Shown piece by piece: positions 52,022-62,329 of a stretch of DNA of 64,000 nt; the first letter of the stretch is position 1; each line of letters starts with the position of its first letter. Both the position numbers and the translations under genes were made by a program. This DNA is from Sweltsa coloradensis (Eukaryota > Arthropoda > Insecta > Plecoptera > Chloroperlidae): the NCBI GenBank assembly GCA_024449915.1, contig JAMZAV010003179.1:1-64000 (forward strand), read 5' to 3'. The notes beneath the pieces are model-generated. The model saw only the letters and a list, made by a program, of their open reading frames with translations. It was not told the DNA's origin and made no database searches.

Positions 52022-52804
52022 GGATGGCGTAGCGAGCGTAAGCGAGCGAAGCAAGCGAGCGAAGATTCCTTACTACACTGGAAAAAAAAATCCGGAATGT
52101 TTTTTTTCCCTTTTTTTTGTGTGTTTGACCGCACGATTCCTGCTAAACCGATACTCATTGCAATGAAATATTTAAGGAGGCCTTTCGTGAATCTCTGAAC
52201 TTAGAACTGCACGTTTTTGAGCGCAATCGAAAAATTATTTCTCAGAAAATCTCAATTTTACAATTTTTTTTCGATTTGTGAAACGTTTTCTTCTACTTAT
52301 ACATCTACATGCTTTATCCGATTGTTATGATTTTTCCACAGAACACCATGATTTTATGAATTAAGATATACCTCGCATGTGAAATTTGAGCGCAATCGAA
52401 AATTATTTTCTCATGACAATCGAAATTTAACGGGTTTTTTTCTTTTTACAACATTTCTTTGACTTATAACACTACATGCTTTATCCGTTTGTAATGATTT
52501 TTTCACAGAACCTTAGCATTTTTATGAATTTATCATACATTCTGTGAAATTTAAGCGCAATCAAATGATTATTTCTTAAATGAAATCGCAATTTTACGAA
52601 TTTTTCTTTTTTTAAATTACGATTAAGTAAACAAAATTAAAAATTTAAGTTTAATTTTTTTAATTTAATTAATTAAAAAAAAAATATTCAACGGAGTATG
52701 CATTTTTTCACAGAACAACAGAAAATCGAACACACATGGCGACGCTCAATACCCAATTACCCTCATCCAACAACCGCGGCGGGACTTCAGCGTTTTCCTA
52801 GTTA
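52022..52804 (+). mobile_element. HINE-6 with internal tandem repeats
   Basis: It begins GGATGGCGTAGCGAGCG after a T, carries a GAGCGTAAGCGAGCGAAGC microsatellite, and ends GCGTTTTCCTAGTTA. A ~180-bp segment containing CTACATGCTTTATCCGATTG and the GAGCGCAATCGAAAA motif is repeated two to three times inside. It interrupts the distal edge of the satellite. Confidence 0.72.
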
Positions 52805-52810
52805 TTGCAA

Positions 52811-53115
52811 TGAACGTATCGAGCAGCGAAGATTCCATTTCACTCCACTGAAACCAAAAATCCGGAATGTTTTTTTCTTCTTTTTTCTGTATTTTTTGTG
52901 TTTTTGTTAACACGATTTCGGCTAAACCTATACTCCAATTGCATGAAATTTTGTGGAGGCTTTCCGAATATCCTCTGAACTTTAGAACTGTCACGTTTTT
53001 GGCGTAAGCGAAAAATATTTCCTATTAAATCGCAATTTTTTACGATTTTTTCGTTTAAAAAAATTACGCATCTCCAACAACGCGCCTGGAAAAGCGTTTG
53101 CGAAGCTTCCTAGTA
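52811..53115 (+). mobile_element. HINE-7, immediately after HINE-6
   Basis: A degraded start (AATGAACGTATCGAGCAGCG) is followed by the same AAGATTCCATTTCACTCCAC sequence as HINE-4. The end is CAACAACGCGCCTGG...CTTCCTAGTA near 53115, where the hairpin stem is disturbed. The two elements are nearly head to tail. Confidence 0.6.
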
Positions 53116-53403
53116 AAACAATTATTTTCTATATGTACTTCGTAAATTTCTATGGGAACATCCATAATGCTCTTTTGTTATAGTGGGTTCATTTTCCGCT
53201 GAAAGGTCCTATTGTAAACTATTCAAGTATTCTTATAACAGAGGGATTTTTTAAATACTTTATAAAAAAGTTCTATCGAACACTGTACACATCTGTGGAG
53301 ACAACCATACTCATTTCACAACAGAGTTATTGGTGTTTTTTTGTGAGTTTGCTATAAACACTCGCGTTTGATGCCAAAAATATCATATTTAAAAGATGTT
53401 AAG
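53116..53403. other. Unassigned gap
   Basis: AT-rich, no gene or window-wide repeat. Confidence 0.4.
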
Positions 53404-53590
53404 TTTTCAACGACGCGTGAGAAACTATGGCGTTCAACCGGTGAGGTCATATTGACGCTGCTTGTGACATTGAAACTTGATAAGATGAGTTCATGGTGTT
53501 TTAATAATTATATTGTTTTTCTAAATGAATATATAAAATATTTATATTTTATGGTTATGATAGTAATAGCAACAATAGTAAAAGTAAGAC
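53404..53590 (-). repeat. LINE-A module A tail
   Basis: GACGCGTGAGAAACTATGGC, GTTCAACCGGTGAGGTCATA and 3' UTR. Confidence 0.65.
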
Positions 53591-53591
53591 T

Positions 53592-54178
53592 TTTGTCAGA
53601 ACCAGCCACGGGTAAGGGGAGAAGGGGGTTTCTCACGTCGCGGTCGGTCCTGGTCTTTGTGTTTTTTGTTTTACTTGGATTAAGGACGCTCAACGTTAGG
53701 TCCTAATGCACTCACTCTAACCTAGGGGGTGGGGGGAGGAGAGGCGCCATGCTATCAGAACAGCCACGGTAAGGGGAGAGAGGGAGGGTTTCTCACGGCG
53801 CGGTCGTCCTTGTCTTTGTTTTTTTTTTTTTACTTGGATTAAGGACGCGTCAACCGTTAGGTCTTAAATGCACCACTCTAACCTTAAGGGGGTGGGGGGG
53901 GGGCAGGGGCCCATGCCTAATCAGACCAGCCACTTGGTAAGGGGGAGAAAGGGGGTTTCCACGGCGGCGGTCGTCATTGTCCTTCGTCGAGGGGTCGTCA
54001 AGGGAAGAAAGCAAGTCCCCGACGACGATTGCCAGAGCTCGCCTCTATTTTCGGGTAGTAAAATACTACCCTTCATACTAGCTGATGTTGCAAGGTGGAC
54101 TTTTTTCTCTCTTGAAGCGCCTTTTAAGATTAGCAAGCATGCTCTGAGCCAATTCTCTCGGGCTCAGACGGGGTTGAT
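53592..54178 (-). repeat. Tandem module B: two 3' halves and one full copy
   Basis: A ~165-bp block (CAGCCACGGGTAAGGGGAG to CACTCTAACCTAGGGGGTGG with ACTTGGATTAAGGACGC in the middle) occurs head to tail at 53597-53760 and 53760-53925, and then continues as a full module B to CTCTCGGGCTCAGACGGGG (54178). Each joint lies at the AT-rich 3' tail. Confidence 0.68.
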
Positions 54179-54844
54179 GTTAGTTAAATTTAGTTTATTA
54201 GTTAAGAGTTTATGTTTGGATCATATCCCGCTTGGTCTCGTAGTCTTCGAAAAACATGTGCGATGTGAAATGTTTCCTCCTTCCTGCTTCGGTGGCTCGT
54301 AGCACTCCGTTCATTGAGCGCCGTAGAGAAATGTCCCGTGTTTTTCTTTTTCTTTGCGTTTTGCGTTTTGTTGTATATGCAGTAACATCAATATAGTGTT
54401 CTGTTATCGTTCAGAGAATGCAGGTTGGCAAGTCATTTATTACTTAAACAAATGCCTAATGTTGGATTGTAGGGCAAATCTGATAATTTCCAGGGTTCAC
54501 CAAAGCCTAAACCACCAGTACGAAGCTAACCTACCTTTCATCTGACTCAGAGATTGCTGACCAGATCGTTCCTTTGGTTTTTAAGGAATTCGCGTAGGAA
54601 GATGAACATGGTTTTACACAGTTAAAATACGTGTTTTCAAACATGAGGAGAATACCTTGTTTATTTAAACTCATACATTACAGAAAATCTGGATAAGACT
54701 GTGGTCTGACTACGAGGTCTTCGAAACCCCGGACTCCCAAGTTATGACAACAAGATAACTGCCAACCAATCATTCATGTTTTGCCTGCTCACCAGGTTTC
54801 CCCAGCTTGTTACTGACAACCGTCCGGTCTGTTTTTCGGTTCCT
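54179..54844. other. Unassigned stretch
   Basis: No gene, motif or repeat recognised. Composition is closer to 45 percent GC than in neighbouring AT-rich DNA. Confidence 0.35.
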
Positions 54845-55135
54845 TCTTGTGTCTCTTCTAAACTTCTGTCCGATGTCCAAAGTGTAGGTCTCATCTTCAG
54901 GTACTGCGCTACCCCCGCCAGGCGGGAGCCGCTCGTAGTTCTTCTTGTGTCTCTCTAACTTCTGGCCCGATGTCCAAAGTGTAGTCCAATCTTCAGTACT
55001 GCGCTACCCCCGCCAGGCGGAGCGCTCGTAGTGTCTTCTTGTGTCGTCTTCTAAACTTCTGGCCTGATGTCCAAAGTGTAGGTCTCAATCTTTCAGGTAG
55101 TGCTCTAGCCCTCCGCCAGGCGGGAGCGCTCGTAT
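54845..55135. repeat. Minisatellite, three ~93-bp units with palindromic core
   Basis: Units contain TCTTCTAAACTTCTGGCC, GATGTCCAAAGTGTAGGTCT and CCCGCCAGGCGGGAGCGCTC. The CCCGCC-A-GGCGGG core is a perfect short hairpin. The third unit has extra bases in the homopolymers. Confidence 0.78.
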
Positions 55136-55374
55136 TCTTCTGTCTTCAGCTCTGCTCACCTTCTCTTTGACATCTCGAATAGAACTCTCGTCAAACCACA
55201 CTTGGTTCCCACTAATAGTTTGTTGTAAACAGTCAGCGTTTCCTCTTAGTCAAACATAATCGCAACCATAACAACTATTCTACTTAGTGGATGCAATGCT
55301 CATGTGCTCAGCGCGTACCTTCCGATGTAATCCACCGCACCATTGTTTATGATCATTTTTTTTGTTTTATTTGG
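55136..55374. other. Unassigned gap
   Basis: Nothing recognised. Confidence 0.35.
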
Positions 55375-55735
55375 TTTTCAGGTTGCGTCAACCATTAGGT
55401 CATAGGCACCACTTAACCTAAAGAGGGGGGGGGGGCCTCATGCTGTTCAGAACCGCCACGGGTAATGGGAGGAAGGCGGTTCTCACGTCGCGGGATCGTC
55501 ATCGTCCCTTTGTCAGCGTTCGTTGTGTCATTGTCATCGTCGCCGGGGGTCCGTCAAGTGGAAGGTGACACGGCCCCGACGACGATTGGCCAGAGCTCTG
55601 CCTCTAGGCTCGGGGGGTAATATCATCTTCGCTTACTAGCTAATGTTTTGGCGAGGTGGTCTTTTTCTTTCTTTGAATCGCCATTTACGATTAGCAGAGC
55701 CACTCTCCCTGGGCCATTCCACCCACGGCCAAAAG
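55375..55735 (-). repeat. LINE-A module B, full copy
   Basis: From CAGGTTGCGTCAACCATTAG to GGGCCATTCCACCCACGGCC. A run of G at 55425-55434 is longer than in other copies. Confidence 0.7.
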
Positions 55736-55740
55736 GAAAA

Positions 55741-55930
55741 ACTAAGACATGAGAAACTTGGGCGCTTCAACCCGGTTAGTGATATTGTGCCGCCTGTAAT
55801 AATTGAAAGTTACTGAAATGAGTTTGGGATAAATAATATAAGATTAAAAAAGAAAGAAAATGATGGAGATGAGATATTAACAAAAGGAAAGATTTCTTTG
55901 AATAAAATTGTGAATAAAGAGGATTAGGCA
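55741..55930 (-). repeat. LINE-A module A tail
   Basis: AAGACATGAGAAACTTGGGC, TATTGTGCCGCCTGTAATAA and 3' UTR. Confidence 0.65.
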
Positions 55931-56079
55931 GATTCCTAGTGCCTCGGCCAACTGACACCACAGCTGTTACAATTGGGTGGTTGTTTGTCAGCAAGCGAAC
56001 CCTAGAGCTCTGCATTAACACTTTAATTAAAGAAATTACTTTAGAATAATTCTAAAATTTAAATACAATGAAATAAATA

Positions 56080-56510
56080 AAATAAATTTATTATTTAGAG
56101 TCTTCCCACCCCACTGTGTTATGGGGGGGGGGAGACGGTTGTGGGTTTTTTTTTTTTCCCAAAAAATAAAACAATAGCCACCAAGGCAACACCTGTATAC
56201 CCTGACGTAATCACGAGTGAGCGGATAACCAAAAAAAATCGCTATTTTGATAGGAAATATATAATCAGTTTGTATGGACATTGCGAACACCCGCGTATCA
56301 ACGCCAGATCAACAAGGGCCGATTCAGACATCATTGAATTTATAATGTGCTTCGTTGCTATAGGATGGCTCAAATTCCTTTAACCTAAGACTAATGGACT
56401 TATAGGTCCAAATCAGAAGTTAAAAAACTTCTGCTATAAGCGGGATCGAACCGCTGACTTTCTTTATTGAAGGCATAGATGCTAACCACAAGACCAACAA
56501 GCCACACAAA
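56080..56510 (-). repeat. SINE S, longest copy, with intact B box
   Basis: On the minus strand the head (56510-56430) has TTGTGGTTAGCATC, which is A-box-like, and GGTTCGATCCC as B box. The body contains GATAACC and CAGTTTGTATGGAC shared with 39763-40080, and the 3' end is GGGTGGGAAGACTCTAAATA with AAATAAAT repeats. It suggests Pol III transcription. Confidence 0.7.
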
Positions 56511-56639
56511 TATTTTTAAGGTTTTTGGATTTTCTTAAATTAAAAGTCTAAGAAATTGACGCCACATCTTGGATTTATCTGGCTGATAAACATTCAATTT
56601 ACGACTGGTAGAGCTTGTCATTGTAGCCTATACTTTATT

Positions 56640-56895
56640 GACAAGGATGTAAAGTTTTTCATATACTTCCGGATTCTTACCGACCGGAGCGAATAGCTAT
56701 GTGCCAATGCCAAATTGTCGTTCAGGGGACTCGTCGAGGGAGGCGACGAGATCCACCAAGACACATCCAGTGCTCGCCTCTAGTTGCGGAGAAGTAATTA
56801 CTCCCTTATTTCTAGCTGATGTTTGCTGTTGTCCTTGTACGATCGGTGGAAGAAACCCTGGGCTAAATTTTTCCTCTGACCAGACTGGGGTTTTG
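56640..56895 (-). repeat. LINE-A module B, 5' half (diverged)
   Basis: Recognised by AGTGCTCGCCTCTAGTTGCG and TAGCTGATGTTTGC (56770-56825) and a corrupted 5' end (CCAGACTGGGG). Confidence 0.5.
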
Positions 56896-56899
56896 ACCC

Positions 56900-57262
56900 A
56901 GACTGGGGTTTTGTAGATTGGCCCAGAGCAATGGCTGCTGCTAATCGTAAAAGCCGATTCAAGAGAAAAAAAGTCCCCCTCGCAACATCAGCTAGTAAGA
57001 GCGGAGTATCTTACTCCCCAAACTAAGATGCGAGCCTCTGGCAATCGTCGTCGGGGACCTTGCCCCCTTTCCCTTGACGACCCCCCGGCCGACGATGACA
57101 ATGACACAACGAACGATGACAAAGACGATTACGACCGCGACGTGGAGAAACCCCCCTTCCTCCCTGAACCCGTGGCTGTTTCTGACCAGCATGGGCTCCT
57201 CCTCCCACCCCCCTTAGGCTAGAGTGGTGGCTATGACCTAACTGTTGACGCGTCCCTTAATC
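56900..57262 (+). repeat. LINE-A module B in the plus orientation
   Basis: It is the only clear module B copy on this strand. It begins with a GTAGATTGGCCCAGAGCAAT block, runs through ATCGTAAAAGCCGATTCAAG and GACGATGACAATGACACAAC, and ends TTGACGCGTCCCTTAATCCA ATAAA. The reading frame with DDPPADDDNDTTNDDKDDY is open for 64 codons. Confidence 0.72.
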
Positions 57263-57362
57263 CAATAAACAAACAACCAGACTGGGTTTAAAGTTTAGGT
57301 TTTATGACTGTCGTTTAAAAACAAATAAAGGCTTAGGCAGGGTCAAATAAAATTAATAAATG

Positions 57363-57425
57363 AATTCGTTTTAAGAGTCTAGTCACTCAGTCACAGAACT
57401 GATTCTCGCGTTGGACATTCGATTT
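57363..57425 (-). repeat. SINE S 3' end fragment
   Basis: AGAGTCTAGTCACTCAGTCA, CAGAACTGATTCTCGCGTTG. No body or head. Confidence 0.5.
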
Positions 57426-57429
57426 GATT

Positions 57430-57790
57430 TAATTGGTTTAATGGACGCGTCTACCGTTTAGGTCATAATACACACTCTAAACTAGGGGATGTCGGGAAGG
57501 AGGGGCCATGCTGTCAAAACCAGCCCACGGGTTAGGGGAGGAATCGGAGTCTCACGTTGCTGGTCATCATCGTTTTCATCATCGTTCGTTGTTCATTGTC
57601 ATCGTCGTCGGGGAGGTCCTAGGTAAAGGGGAAGATTCCCCGACGAAATACTGTCAGAGCTCGCCTCTAGTTTCGGGGGAATAATCTTCTAATTGCTGAC
57701 TGTTTTTGTTTGCGAGATGACTTTATCTCTTCCCAGGCATTTATGATTAACAGAGGGGGGGGGGCATGCTCTGGACCAAATTTTTTTTCC
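57430..57790 (-). repeat. LINE-A module B, full copy
   Basis: From GGACGCGTCTACCGTTTAGG to a distorted 5' end (GCATGCTCTGGACCAAATTT). A nine-G run sits inside the usual GATTAACAGAGCC block. Confidence 0.65.
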
Positions 57791-58009
57791 CCTTGGTTTG
57801 TGGACATGCATGTGATGGACAGAACCAGCATTCAATCGCAGGGAGAGTGATCTTGAAAATAGTCAACGACCAACGAATAGACACTAATATAGGTATTTGA
57901 GCGTTGACATCCATGAATTTACAAGGAAAAAGAAAACACACCTTCTCATATCGAATGTCTGCTTGCTGAAATATTGTCGGCAGATGAAAAACCAACAGAC
58001 CAACAATAA
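57791..58009. other. Unassigned gap
   Basis: Minus-strand ORFs here (57747-58105) have no motif and overlap a repeat. Not called. Confidence 0.35.
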
Positions 58010-58390
58010 CCGATGACCACATCCAAGATTCCTACTTATCTGGAAGAACACTTGCACTACAACAACATACAAATTCGAGAGAACTTTTCCGTCGTCATCA
58101 CACAAACTGTGATTAATCTTCTCTCCGAATCACAAAATGAATGTATTTATCCGAGAAATCAAACGCGACTTTGTAGGTGTGAAAACCATCAAGACCAGAC
58201 ACAAAGGGCGTCCTGTTTCAACAATGCCTTATCCCACGCCTCTAAACATAAAAACTTATTTTCCTGACGCGGCTGCGGCGAATAGCACATTTGTGGTCCC
58301 CGCCTAAGAAAATAGTGCGCAATAGTTTTTAATTTATATTCATTATAATTGTAGCACCATTTGTATAGTAGCCCGGTATCATTCCCCATA
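58010..58390 (+). repeat. Coding-like repeat, copy 2
   Basis: A plus-strand frame from 58138 reads MNVFIREIKRDFVGVK, then GRPVSTMPYPTPLNIK and TYFPDAAAANSTFVV, ending in TAA at about 58304. The block and its 3' flank match 41000-41395. I do not recognise the protein; the clean stop and conserved 3' flank suggest the C-terminal exon of an element gene. Confidence 0.4.
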
Positions 58391-59207
58391 TATTACAGGC
58401 AAATTAGACTTTGACCGCGGAACATTTAAGTGTGTGTTCCGTCAAATCTTATCGCGGGAATACGTTCAGGTGATGTCCCTGAACAAAAAGACTCCAAGTT
58501 CCCAAAAAATCCCAATTTGGGGAAAATCCGCTGATCTTGGAAAAAGCTCCGGCCATGTTGTATTTTGTCAGATTGTTTGCTCTACCCTGTTGATCTAAGT
58601 GTCCAAATGACTTGATTTTTTGTCCCATTGTTGTTTATTTGCCACCCCTATTGATAGAAATAATTAATTGTCATGGGAAAAAATCCGCCATCATTGAAAA
58701 AATTAACCATTTTGAAAATTTTTTTTGGTTTTTCTATTATAGCAGGCGATTGAGGTGACCTAAAGACATAACATAATTTCTTTGTTTAGATTAACAACCC
58801 CTATTGGATAGAATAATTAAATGTCATCCTGCCCTCCTTCATATAACCAGAATTTTTACTTTATTGGCAAATCATACCACAAAAATAGCAACAGCAAATT
58901 TCTATGTTATTTTTGCAGTTAAACGTTTGCCAACCAAGAAATGTCCTATTAAAACGTTAATATAATATGAAACTTTTAGAGCAATTAAAACCCTAAAGGT
59001 TTAATAATGTTTGATTTATTTGGACTGTAAACTGGCACATGTAAATTAAGAAAACTATGTGAAAACAATATTTCTACAACTATTCGTCGTCTTCAATGGG
59101 TATAATGACATTTGCAAAATCAATCATTACATTAATTACTAATGTATTGCGGATATCAAGTCGTTTTCAATTAAATGTTTCATAGAACATCCTTACTTTA
59201 GTGTTTT

Positions 59208-59485
59208 CCTTTATTTATTTAATTTTTTTATTTTTTTTGTTTAAAGTCTTCCTTATTCAGTTAAAAACTGATTTACAAAGAGGACACTAAATAAATCTCT
59301 TACATAGATGCAGAAAACAACAATAAACTACAGTTAAGAAATATTTGAAATAGTAGTATTACAACACAATGCATTGAACACAAACAATTTTGGTACCAAA
59401 TTCAAATGATATAAAATGCCATTTAATGGACTGATTCAAAATAAAAAAGTGGTGGGGAATGAAAGAAAGAAAAGAAAAAGAAAGA
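59208..59485 (-). repeat. Retroposon R, copy 2
   Basis: TTTATTTAATTTTTTTATTT tail, then CCTTATTCAGTTAAAAACTG and the same ~230-bp sequence as 5841-6119. It is inserted in the inverted-repeat element. Confidence 0.7.
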
Positions 59486-59879
59486 ATTCCCCTTGAATTC
59501 ACCATCATTCAGCAGTCACCGTTGTTTCCTCGAATGTCATACCAAGAGTTTTATACAAAAAAAGAAATAAACTTCTGTTCCAAAACACTTACGCATTCCT
59601 TGTACTGTTACGGTAGTTCTAACCATCCCCCCTAACCATTATGTAATTCTTGCAATGATTTGGCGACGACGCCTCCTAACTGGTGACATAAGACCTCGCT
59701 ATCACTATCACTATCTTATCAATTTCACTGTCAACTAATTTTGCGACATCACGTCGTCTAAACGTTTTCGTCGTCATCCTTAAAGTGGGAGCGCAGTTAA
59801 AACAACCCATATCCCTTGCAGTAGCCACACATGCTGGAGGCAAGTTTAGTCCATTTTTTGGCCTTTAAAAGTTGGGCCT

Positions 59880-60115
59880 CACATCCCGTTTTTACAGTTG
59901 CATGATCCAATTGCTGAGTAGTTTATCTGGTGCTTGAGCCTAGTATTGGGATACGTCATTTGTCCATTCTCAAGTTTTCCACTCCCAATCAGCTAGGATT
60001 GAAGGACCCCTATCCATTTAACCAAACGCATCTGCGAAGATGACCATGCACGCCGGACATGCTTCGTGTCTTTGTCAACGGATTCTGGTAGGCCGTCAAA
60101 TACCACCATGGTTTG
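59880..60115 (-). pseudogene. Decayed transposon ORF with Cys-rich motif
   Basis: The minus strand gives VVFDGLPESVDKDTKHVRR at about 60060-60115 and, after stops, CNCKNG and a CxxxxW...C pattern near 59830-59910. VVFDGY-x-TK(D/E)xxHxRR followed by a CxCxxGC motif occurs in unnamed transposon proteins of invertebrates (from memory). Spacing is much shorter than in intact genes, so most of the gene is deleted. Confidence 0.35.
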
Positions 60116-60540
60116 AGCTTTAGTTTTAGTGTATTTTTTATTTTTATTTTTTATCTACAGTGACTTTTACTACGACCACATACTGTTGACATAATACTGC
60201 CTGTCCTTAGAGTGTCGTATCCACACAACGCGGCGCAACAAGTAACCCCCGTCATGGTGAAATGCGGCTTCATTTGGTGGATGGGGGGGGAGGTCTTGTT
60301 CAGCTGACAATTTCTTGTCCTATGGCCTGAAGAGGGTGGACTTCGTCCCCTCGAAAAGATAATTCATCAAAATGTGTAGTGGTCTTGCGGACAGTTCGAG
60401 GTGAATACTCCTGCAATCTCTCCTCAGTCCGACGATGCAAAGATTTGGTGGAAGAGCTGCGTAGGATTGATGTGGACTACATTAATTGGCGGACCCTGGA
60501 TGCCATTTAGCCGGTTGCCAATAATTTAACCTTCGCTTGC

Positions 60541-60920
60541 CTTTTTAGATAAATTTGACTGAACGTTTTCCAGCCATTGACTTCATGGATAAATTCCACA
60601 TCTCTAGCACAGTCCGCAATGACACTTGTCTGTTGTCACCACATCGTTTTGAAAGAGACACACGCAGGAGAGAGGTGCTGGAAGGGGCTTTGGATATGTT
60701 AGCCACTCTTGCATCTTTGTTGTGTCTTGGTGTCCCTCGTCTTTGACGGGACATGCACATCTCGACGTGCTGTTCGGATGTGGCTAGATGACTCCACAGA
60801 ACTCTTCCAAAAGATCTATACACTTGTCACTGCTGGCAAATTGAAGCACCCATTTGGCAAGGGTCGCTTCATAAGTCCTCCGGCCATGGGTAAAGCAAGC
60901 CAGGAGCCAATTCGTAACTA
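60541..60920 (+). pseudogene. Frameshifted ORF pair of unknown family
   Basis: Two overlapping plus-strand frames (60555-60746 and 60709-60921) join into about 115 residues with ERDTRRREVLEGALDMLATL and then RMWLDDSTELFQKIYTLVTA. The composition is protein-like (amphipathic, charged) and a minus-strand frame is also open. I do not recognise it; the location inside the inverted-repeat element suggests a transposon gene. Confidence 0.3.
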
Positions 60921-61755
60921 AGTGTGACAGTGAAAAAGATAATGATGGCAAGATTCTCATGCGTAAGTCAGGTGAGGCGCGTCGGCTTAATTAATTTCAA
61001 GGACAAATGGGGGAGGGGGGGGTTAATATTTTGAATAATTTACTTAATACTAACAAGGACCGCAAGTTATTTATTTTTCCTGTAAACTCTTGGTAGCGAT
61101 ATTTCGATGACACAGTGACTGCTAATGATGGTGAATTCAAGGGAAAACCATGAAGTAAGTGATGTGGCTATGAACTTCTGATTGAACTACTTGATACGCG
61201 CAATGAGTTTTTAATTGGTACATTTCTTGGTTTGGAAACTTTTTAGCTGCAATATTAACATTGAACTTGCTGGTTGCTGTTTTTTGTGAAATGGTTTGCA
61301 ATATAGTATAAATTCTGGTTATTATGAGGAAGGCAGTATAAAAATTTTATTATTTCTATCATAGGGGTTTGTAGATAATACAGGGAAAGATTGGTTCTGT
61401 CTTAAGGTCACTTTGAATCGCCTGCTATAGCAGAAACCAAAAATTTAATGGTGGAATTTTTTCAAAGATGGCGGATTTTTTCCCATGACAATTAATTATT
61501 TCTATGCATAGGGGTTTCAAATAATAACAATGGAAAAATAATCAAGTCATTTGGTCACTTAGATCACCTGTTAGAGCAACAATCTGCGAAATACAACAAT
61601 GGCGAAGTTTTTTCTGATGGCGGATTTTCCCAAGTGGATTTTTTGGGGAAACTTGAGTTTTTTGAATCAGGGACATCCCCTGAACGTATTCCACAATAAT
61701 ATTTGAGGACATTTAAATGTCTGGGTTTTGCCAAAAATTGTCTAAACTGGCCTGT

Positions 61756-62019
61756 ACTAATACTGGTTTAGATCCATCTTGGGTAATATGGGAGGAAATG
61801 GGATGTTCCAGGGTATCACACTTGGCTCCTCACACTCATTTTTTAACAACGACTTTGGCATTTCCCTAGTTTATTTAACTTGACATTCAAATGCGAATCG
61901 TGTTCCGAAACGTATCTAGCGTGAACATTAACAATTTTCCCAAGATAAAACAAAATCACCTGATTTTTATTTCCATTTAAACAACCCCTCCAAAATAATA
62001 TGTTGGGTGTAAAAATATA
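61756..62019. other. Unassigned gap
   Basis: AT-rich; a 62-codon minus ORF (61843-62031) runs into the tRNA-like element and is not called. Confidence 0.35.
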
Positions 62020-62105
62020 AAAAAAGTTCATACTAACTGGTATCGAACCCTAGAAAACCCTCCGTGCGGTATGCTGAATGCTTACCAGTAGGCCCATGCC
62101 ATGCC
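62020..62105 (-). repeat. tRNA-like SINE head
   Basis: The minus strand has TGGGCCTACTGGTAAGC as A-box side and GGGTTCGATACCAG as B-box side, about 40 bases apart. Flanked by A/T-rich sequence. Not a plausible functional tRNA. Confidence 0.5.
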
Positions 62106-62306
62106 CGCAGATTTTCGTCCCCGCTAGCTGCTTACTAACAAATGCTATCGATATTTTTAAATCACATTTTTATTTATTTGGTAGCTTAAATCGTAAAAAA
62201 ATCTAGGCTGGTTTTGTAAACAGTTCTCAATAAACTTGTACCGAATGTCTGTTTAACAATTTCAGCGCATCTGATCAGCGGTTTGCGGCTGATTCGACGA
62301 ACAGAG

Positions 62307-62329
62307 AGACAGACAGACAGACAGACAGA
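62307..62329. repeat. (ACAG)n microsatellite
   Basis: About five GACA/ACAG units. The context (CGGCTGATTCGACGAACAGA) resembles the microsatellite side of the HINE elements at 15.9 and 17.4 kb, so it may be a remnant of a further such element. Confidence 0.6.

Larger units (their letters stand above)
58395..61755. mobile_element. 3.4-kb inverted-repeat element
   Basis: ACAGGCAAATTAGACTTTG at 58395 is inverted, with changes, as TTGTCTAAACTGGCCTGT ending at 61755. Stronger inverted similarity runs inward for about 350-450 bases: GGAATACGTTCAGGTGATGT on the left against its complement near 61665-61685, and GACAATTAATTATTTCTATG on the right (61476-61500) against 58655-58680. The arms contain repeated TGGCGGATTTT motifs. 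The target duplication is not clear. Inner coding remnants are listed separately. Superfamily unknown. Confidence 0.65.

Noticed and set aside
60545..60823. Minus-strand ORF of 92 codons
   Set aside because: The plus strand has an equally long, more protein-like frame pair; neither can be assigned, and I list only the plus pair at low confidence.
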